From Coprococcus eutactus (GTDB lineage: Bacteria; Bacillota; Clostridia; Lachnospirales; Lachnospiraceae), in contig NZ_CP102278.1 in assembly GCF_025149915.1 (NCBI RefSeq), positions 852,001 through 916,000 of the forward strand: a DNA stretch of 64,000 nucleotides, read 5' to 3'. Shown in pieces: positions 58,922-64,000 of this stretch; the stretch's first letter is position 1, and each line of letters begins with the position of its first letter. The translations under genes and the position numbers were made by a program. A model generated the notes under the pieces. The model searched no databases. It saw nothing but the letters and a program-made list of their open reading frames with translations, and was not told where the DNA came from.

Positions 58922-59863
58922 TTACTTTCCGGTAACAGCATATTGGCTGTCATACATAGCCTTAAGATTTTCGTTGGAATTGAATTTTTCTCCTATGCAG
59001 AATTCTTCAGACCATGTCATGTAGTATGCCCATGGAGTGTGTGACTTCTCCAGAAGATGTATATCCGGTATATATCCAACTTCGGTAAGGGCGGCAACCT
59101 TGTTCGGAGAGGTAGCTTCTACAAGCTTTGTGTATTCTTCACTGTAATCGGTTGCTGTGTATTCCGGCAGATATATGTCCATGGAGACAATATCAACGAA
59201 GTCATCTCCAGGGTATACGCCCTTTGTAGGACAGTTCCATACCCATATAAGGTTGTTGATGTTCAGTACATTTGTATAGTAGTCGAACATGAGTCTGTAG
59301 AGCTTTGCCGCAACAGCAGGACCTTTGGCACCCCACCAGAACCAGGTGCCCTCGGACTCGTGGAAAGGTCTCCACAGAACCGGGATATCTTCAAGCTGGA
59401 ATCTTCGGAGTTCCTTTGCGATGATGTCCATATCGTGGTAGAAAGCATCACGTTCTCTTGTGCCTGGAATGAACACTTTTTCAGCGTTGAAGTCAGTGTT
59501 CTCTGTGTAGAAACTCTTGTCACGACCTCCAACCGGAGAGAACCAGTGAAATGTGAAAGTGACAATGCCATTTGTTTTCTTTGCCCATTCGAGAGCGGTG
59601 TCAAGGGTATCCTGATTTTCATATACCTCTGTGAGACATTCTGCGGATGCATCATTATAGTTTATGTTTGGCGAGTATCCAAGCAGCTCGAAACCTCTGA
59701 GTGCCGGACATTTGCCTGTCTGTTCGTATATATAGTCAATCTCCTCCATAGGATTGGTCTGTGTGTGCTGACCTGTTATTATCTTATTACCGGCAATCTC
59801 CGATAAATAATCCAGTAGATTCTGTGCTGAATGCGATATGTGCTTGTTTGCTGCTTTCTGCAT
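58922..59863 (-). CDS. GH26 family glycoside hydrolase (beta-mannanase type)
   Basis: The 313-residue product is a GH26 barrel. The acid/base Glu lies in LWRPFHESEGTWFWWG and the nucleophile Glu in VAALTEVGYI; GIVTFTFHWFSPVGG is the conserved FHW/SP strand. It has no signal peptide, so unlike secreted mannanases it probably works inside the cell on imported manno-oligosaccharides. ATG 59863 is preferred because GAAGGAGAA is just upstream; a longer frame to 59914 adds a tail unlike the family. It is divergent from an AraC regulator. Confidence 0.88.
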   Translation of the reverse strand: MQKAANKHISHSAQNLLDYLSEIAGNKIITGQHTQTNPMEEIDYIYEQTGKCPALRGFELLGYSPNINYNDASAECLTEVYENQDTLDTALEWAKKTNGIVTFTFHWFSPVGGRDKSFYTENTDFNAEKVFIPGTRERDAFYHDMDIIAKELRRFQLEDIPVLWRPFHESEGTWFWWGAKGPAVAAKLYRLMFDYYTNVLNINNLIWVWNCPTKGVYPGDDFVDIVSMDIYLPEYTATDYSEEYTKLVEATSPNKVAALTEVGYIPDIHLLEKSHTPWAYYMTWSEEFCIGEKFNSNENLKAMYDSQYAVTGK

Positions 59864-59951
59864 CTTATTTTCTCCTTCATTAGTATGTGTTTGATATGCT
59901 TTTATCATATACAAATAAATGTAATAATTGTATTATATAAAGAGCAAAAAA

Positions 59952-59975
59952 TTGTATAAACCTATCATGATACAA
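59952..59975. promoter_or_regulatory. Inverted repeat in the GH26/AraC divergent region
   Basis: TTGTAT (59952-59957) and ATACAA (59970-59975) are 12 bases apart, and a further TTGTATTATATAA lies at 59928-59940. It is a candidate AraC-type operator and promoter region. Confidence 0.4.
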
Positions 59976-60001
59976 CTTGGATCGTAGGGGGAGAGACTGC
60001 T

Positions 60002-60853
60002 ATGGAAATGTTTGAGTACATTGATGAGATGAAACAGCCATATGATATATTTTACACAGATTGTGTGCATTCTGAATTGCACTGGCACTATTACAGTGAG
60101 GTACTTTATATAGTCAGCGGATCTATCCGGGTGATCTGCAATGATGGAGAGACGGTCCTCAGAAAAGGGGATATGTGCTATCTATATCCGCTGCAGCTCC
60201 ACAGTATAAAGGCGGATAAGACCTGTGCGGAGCCGGTGAAGTATGCGGTCATAAAGTTTAATATGTATACACTGGGCATTCCCCAGACTTATATAAGGAA
60301 AATGTATGATTGTTTTGTATACAAGACGGAGACTACAGATTTCTGTACTGTTATAAGGTCTGAAAAACTAAAAGAAAGTATGGCAGATATTGTTCAGGAT
60401 ATATTTGAGGAGTATATGGAAAAACGGGAGATGTACATGCTTGCGGTTCAGTCTGGGATATATAAGCTGCTCATCATCATGGCAAGACAAATGAAAACAA
60501 ATGGAGATTTTAAGCATAAGAGGTCGGATGGTGATGTGTATTTCAATCACATACTGGAATATATAGATGCGCATTCGTCAGAACAGATAGAGGTTCAAGA
60601 TCTGGCAGAAATGTGCAGTATGAGTTATTCACACTTTGCCAGATCATTTAAGGCTCGTTATGGAAGATCGTGTAAGGAATACATATTGTATATAAGGCTC
60701 AATAAGGCGCAGAACATGCTGCTGTATTCGGATTATTCCATGGAATATATCGCGCAGGAAAATGGCTTTTCGGACAGCAGTTATTTTATCCGAGTGTATA
60801 AAAAGTGGAGGGGGATCACTCCGAAACAGGAAAGGATGCAGAACAGACTTTAG
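60002..60853 (+). CDS. AraC-family transcriptional regulator
   Basis: The 283-residue product has an N-terminal cupin sensor domain (HSELHWHYYSEVLYIVSG, KGDMCYLYPLQLHSI) and two C-terminal helix-turn-helix units (VQDLAEMCSMSYSHFARSFK and MEYIAQENGFSDSSYFIRVY). It probably binds a sugar and activates the divergent GH26 gene 138 bases away. The convergent MATE gene is separated by a shared terminator. Confidence 0.92.
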   Translation: MEMFEYIDEMKQPYDIFYTDCVHSELHWHYYSEVLYIVSGSIRVICNDGETVLRKGDMCYLYPLQLHSIKADKTCAEPVKYAVIKFNMYTLGIPQTYIRKMYDCFVYKTETTDFCTVIRSEKLKESMADIVQDIFEEYMEKREMYMLAVQSGIYKLLIIMARQMKTNGDFKHKRSDGDVYFNHILEYIDAHSSEQIEVQDLAEMCSMSYSHFARSFKARYGRSCKEYILYIRLNKAQNMLLYSDYSMEYIAQENGFSDSSYFIRVYKKWRGITPKQERMQNRL

Positions 60854-60875
60854 TATCCCAATAGGGTGCAAAGGA

Positions 60876-60914
60876 AACAGACTCACATGTGATTGAGACA
60901 CAAGTGAGTCTGTT
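60876..60914. terminator. Bidirectional terminator between AraC and MATE genes
   Basis: AACAGACTCAC (60876-60886) pairs perfectly with GTGAGTCTGTT (60904-60914) between two convergent genes. T content after the stem is low on the + strand. Confidence 0.65.
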
Positions 60915-60924
60915 CATAAACCGA

Positions 60925-62325
60925 TTATATTGTTGCCGTTGCGGATTTGGCACGGCTAATTTTATTTTTCCCGAACTTTCGTCTCAGCTGTTTCATAACC
61001 CACAGGTACGCAGGGATCAGGAAGAGATCAGCACATACCCATGCAAGCGGACTTCCTAGTGATACGCAGATGAAACCGAAATGAGGCACCAGCACGAAAC
61101 CGGCAACAGAACGGGCTATCATCTCACATATGCCTGCAAGTATGGCGAAAGTCGAGTAGCCAAGCCCCTGTATCATGAATCTTACGATATTCACAAGAGC
61201 CAGGAATATGTAGAATGCGGCGTTGATAACCACGAATTCATATATGTAGCCGATAAGCTCAATCTGTTCCTTCTTTACAAAGAGAAGTGCAAGCTGCTTT
61301 CCGAACACGATGGAGAAAGCCAGAGCCACGAGGGCATATATGATTCCCATCTTGATACAGGCTTTAAGTCCCTGATCAACACGGTCAAGACGCCTGGCAC
61401 CAACATTCTGACCTCCGTATGTTGCCATGGTGGAGCCCATTGCATCGAAAGGACAGCACATGAACATGCAAATCTTGGACCCTGCTGATACGGCTGCAAC
61501 ATATGTTGAACCCATATCATTGACTGCGGTCTGTAGAATGACACTGCCTATGGCTGTTATGCTGTACTGCAGTCCCATAGGTAGACCCATACCGCAGAGC
61601 TTAAGGCAGTGACGCATGCTGAATGTCCAATCCTCTTTACTGAATTCAAGATACTTCAGTTTCTTTGTCATGTATATCGTACATATGATTCCTGACACTG
61701 CCTGTGAAGCTACTGTGGCAACTGCAGCTCCGGCGACGCCCATAGGAACAACAAGTATAAGATCAAGTATTATGTTGACAATTGATGAACCCACAAGGAA
61801 TATGACAGGTGTGATACTGTCTCCGAGTGATCTCAGTATCCCGGCGGTCAGGTTGTAGAGGAAGGTTGCCGGAATGCCCAGGAATATTATAAATATGTAT
61901 ATATATGCATCATCGATGATATTCGAAGGTGTTCGGAGAACCTTGAGTATCTGCATGGTAAAGATACTTACTGCCACTGTTATAACAGCAGCCAGTGCAA
62001 CGGATGACCATATACTGTTGATTATATAAGCCTTAAGAGCCTTGAAATCCTTCGCACCGTAAGCCTGTGCAACAGGTATTGCAAATCCGTTGCAGATTCC
62101 TATACAGAAACCGAGTATCATGAAGTTGATGCTTCCGGTGGAACCCACCGCCGCCAGCGCGTCAGTCCCAAGTTTCTGCCCGACTATTACAGAATCTACC
62201 ATATTATAAAACTGCTGAAATATCAGACCAAAGAGAAGGGGCAGACCAAAGTTCAATATAAGCTTTGAAGGCTTTCCTTCAGTGAGGTCTTTTGTGCCAC
62301 TGATGCGCGCAATAAAATTCTTCAT
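60925..62325 (-). CDS. MATE family efflux transporter
   Basis: The 466-residue product has 12 hydrophobic helices. Motifs are KLILNFGLPLLFGLIFQQFY, NMVDSVIVGQKLGTDALAAV and a second half starting CGMGLPMGLQYSITAIG. Closely similar in type to DinF/NorM-like Clostridial MATE pumps. I choose ATG 62325, because AGAGGTGA ends 5 bases upstream, over GTG 62334. It has two inverted repeats in its upstream region, which suggest a dedicated regulator. Confidence 0.9.
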   Translation of the reverse strand: MKNFIARISGTKDLTEGKPSKLILNFGLPLLFGLIFQQFYNMVDSVIVGQKLGTDALAAVGSTGSINFMILGFCIGICNGFAIPVAQAYGAKDFKALKAYIINSIWSSVALAAVITVAVSIFTMQILKVLRTPSNIIDDAYIYIFIIFLGIPATFLYNLTAGILRSLGDSITPVIFLVGSSIVNIILDLILVVPMGVAGAAVATVASQAVSGIICTIYMTKKLKYLEFSKEDWTFSMRHCLKLCGMGLPMGLQYSITAIGSVILQTAVNDMGSTYVAAVSAGSKICMFMCCPFDAMGSTMATYGGQNVGARRLDRVDQGLKACIKMGIIYALVALAFSIVFGKQLALLFVKKEQIELIGYIYEFVVINAAFYIFLALVNIVRFMIQGLGYSTFAILAGICEMIARSVAGFVLVPHFGFICVSLGSPLAWVCADLFLIPAYLWVMKQLRRKFGKNKISRAKSATATI

Positions 62326-62397
62326 GTGATTCACCTCTCAAAAATCTAGTTGTTTGTTTATAAATTGCTTGTTTTCACGATATCATGTGTTTGCTAG

Positions 62398-62442
62398 TTA
62401 ATCACCTTTTAATGATTTTATATATGGAAAAAAGGTGATTAA
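62398..62442. promoter_or_regulatory. Perfect 13-bp inverted repeat upstream of MATE gene
   Basis: TTAATCACCTTTT (62398-62410) and AAAAGGTGATTAA (62430-62442), 19 bases apart, in the divergent region between the MATE gene and the next + strand gene. Confidence 0.5.
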
Positions 62443-62486
62443 ACGTGGTAAAATGTAAACACTTTTGTAATGCTGGAAACTTGATA

Positions 62487-62510
62487 TATATTAGTCTCTG
62501 AACTAATATA
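62487..62510. promoter_or_regulatory. Perfect 9-bp inverted repeat, operator candidate
   Basis: TATATTAGT (62487-62495), spacer CTCTGA, ACTAATATA (62502-62510). The dyad size fits MarR or TetR-type operators. Confidence 0.45.
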
Positions 62511-62618
62511 AGTATAGTCGTAAAAGTGATGAAAAAAGAGAAAATAATTGTGCATAAAGCGCATGGATACAAACCAGGGTAATGTCGATAACGATAATGA
62601 CCTGGTGGGGGATATGGA

Positions 62619-63290
62619 ATGAGCAGAGATAGCGATAAAAAAAATAATAAAAAAAAGAACGATAAAAAGATTGGCAAGAATAATAAAACGGGCAGAGAAG
62701 AAATCAGGAATATAAATAGTATGAACGGTGGCACAGCAAAATCTTACAGGCAGAAAGTTCTTGTGAATCAGGCAGGAAAGCTAGTGGATGAGCTTGAGCG
62801 GGCGAGACGAGAGGAGCAGGAGTCCCAGATTGATGGAATAATCAGACAGAAGGTTATCAAGAGAAAGAATACCAGAGCTGCCTATCGTATTGTGGGAATA
62901 GTATTTATACTGATTGGAATCGCGTGTATGTGGTGGGCCATGGGAGGTCACTACAGGTTTTTGAAGGCGGCGGTTTCTATAGCAGCCATGGCATATGGGT
63001 TTTATATTGTAAGGGCGTCATTCAGGAGTGCAGCATATGATGCTACATATTTGTTTGGACAGGACAGGATAACGATACTTCAAAAGGGTGGAAGTAAGAT
63101 CATACCATATGAAGCAGTGACGGGTTATACAATGATAGAACCAGATCCCGAGATGAAGTATTATATTTTTAAGTTCGACAGGGGGAAGGAGAGTTATGTA
63201 GTGCCGTTTGCCGGGGCGAAGGCAAAATGTGAGGCAGTGTACAATATTTTCAGAGAGAAGGTAAGAACAGATGAAAAAGAAAATTCTTGA
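62619..63290 (+). CDS. Hypothetical membrane protein with Lys-rich N-terminus
   Basis: The 223-residue product has a very basic, Lys/Asn-rich first 30 residues, a charged helix (about 50-85, ELERARREEQESQ), two hydrophobic segments (about 92-108 and 117-131) and a C-terminal beta-rich domain (YLFGQDRITILQ, YEAVTGYTMI, FKFDRGKESYVVPFAG) resembling bacterial PH-like domains. I do not recognise the family. Its end overlaps birA by 20 bases, so the two are translated together. Confidence 0.65.
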   Translation: MSRDSDKKNNKKKNDKKIGKNNKTGREEIRNINSMNGGTAKSYRQKVLVNQAGKLVDELERARREEQESQIDGIIRQKVIKRKNTRAAYRIVGIVFILIGIACMWWAMGGHYRFLKAAVSIAAMAYGFYIVRASFRSAAYDATYLFGQDRITILQKGGSKIIPYEAVTGYTMIEPDPEMKYYIFKFDRGKESYVVPFAGAKAKCEAVYNIFREKVRTDEKENS

Positions 63291-64000
63291 AAAACTCCAG
63301 AGTACGGATGGTTTTGTATCAGGACAGGAATTATGTGAGCTGCTGGGTGTGTCAAGAACCGCAGTGTGGAAAAATATACAGGCTCTGAAAAATGATGGAT
63401 ATGTCATAGAAGGAGTTAATAATAAAGGCTATAGGCTGGTTAGCGTTCCTGATGTCATGTCTGAGGAAAATATATCGAGGTACCTCAACACGAAGACATT
63501 TGCAAGAAAACTCTACTACTATGATGAAACTGATTCAACAAACACCCGCGCTAAGATTGTTGGTGAGACGGATCTTGTACACGGCGCATTGTTTGTTGCA
63601 AATGAGCAGACGGCAGGAAAAGGCCGGAGGGGACATAGCTGGAATTCAGATAAGGGAACAACGATATCCATGTCGTATCTGCTAAAACCGGATATAGATA
63701 TCTCGTGCGTATCCAGGATAACTCTGGTGTCGGCGGTTGCACTTGCAAGAGCATTCGGCAAAGTGGATGGTGTCAAGCCTCAGATAAAGTGGCCCAACGA
63801 CGTACTTTCAGATGGAAAGAAGCTTGTCGGAATACTTACAGAGATGAGTTCAGAGGGAACTGATATTAGTTATGTTGTCGTGGGAATTGGTATAAATGTA
63901 TATAACCAGAGTTTCCCGGAGGACATTGCGGACAAGGCGACATCAATTCTTCTGGAGAACGGCAGGGGATGTGACAGGTCATGGTTCATAGCGCAGGTGT
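63271..64000 (+). CDS. birA: Biotin-protein ligase / biotin repressor, 5' part
   Basis: The frame is open from ATG 63271 to the window end (243 codons seen). An N-terminal winged helix (VSGQELCELLGVSRTAVWKN, EGVNNKGYRLV) marks the bifunctional repressor type. The catalytic domain shows TDSTNTRAK, the biotin/ATP loop EQTAGKGRRGHSWNS, IKWPNDV and LVGILTEMSSE. It attaches biotin to carboxylases and represses biotin genes. The C-terminal SH3-like part lies beyond base 64000. Confidence 0.92.
   Translation, partial: MKKKILEKLQSTDGFVSGQELCELLGVSRTAVWKNIQALKNDGYVIEGVNNKGYRLVSVPDVMSEENISRYLNTKTFARKLYYYDETDSTNTRAKIVGETDLVHGALFVANEQTAGKGRRGHSWNSDKGTTISMSYLLKPDIDISCVSRITLVSAVALARAFGKVDGVKPQIKWPNDVLSDGKKLVGILTEMSSEGTDISYVVVGIGINVYNQSFPEDIADKATSILLENGRGCDRSWFIAQV

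Overview
The window looks like chromosomal DNA of an anaerobic, low-to-moderate GC Gram-positive bacterium of class Clostridia, most likely family Lachnospiraceae (Coprococcus-like). This is inferred from gene content: strong AGGAGG ribosome binding sites, TTG and GTG starts, DUF6145 next to coaX, DUF5662, a CD1871A-type small CXXC protein, an L-box riboswitch before dapA and a preQ1-I riboswitch before the queuosine genes. Species was not tested.

Layout. 0-36 kb is mainly core genome on the + strand: a DUF4143 ATPase tail, tRNA-Thr(CGT), dnaE, an RNA methyltransferase, a two-OB-fold SSB-like gene, the riboswitch-controlled dapA, dapB, coaX, dusB, a 3D-domain cell-wall enzyme, thrC, the preQ0 cluster queD-queE-folE-queC, a lipid kinase, glmM, purF, purB, YhdT-panF, a thioesterase, sfsA, a small block of SUKH-type and DUF1835 genes (27.3-29.9 kb), an NSS transporter, a proton antiporter with a HAD phosphatase, a LysR regulator and purA. 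A 90-bp hairpin-bearing tandem repeat follows the SSB-like gene, and a relative follows purF.

36-55 kb is an accessory island in which glutamate is mostly GAA instead of the GAG preferred by the core genes. It holds a GH36 alpha-galactosidase and a MATE pump flanked by gene scraps (pentapeptide-repeat, CPBP protease). Next comes a 12.8-kb toxin/immunity locus: five tandem paralogues of one roughly 272-residue protein with identical N-termini and mosaic C-termini, interleaved with broken toxin and immunity genes (Hint, transglutaminase-like core, SUKH, AlbA_2). It ends in a 1746-residue secreted RTX-type protein carrying a nuclease-like D...ExK domain near its N-terminus. An IS256-family element with exact 8-bp target duplications sits just downstream.

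55-64 kb holds a CXXC small protein / membrane ferredoxin / TlpA lipoprotein operon divergent from a two-component system, a cytoplasmic GH26 enzyme divergent from an AraC regulator, a second MATE pump, a small membrane protein and the start of birA.

How parts work together: dapA-dapB make tetrahydrodipicolinate under lysine feedback. FolE-QueD-QueE-QueC form a complete GTP-to-preQ0 route under preQ1 feedback. purF, purB and purA are dispersed purine genes. The most novel part is the 40.5-53.3 kb locus, which appears to diversify immunity genes by recombination while keeping one intact giant effector.
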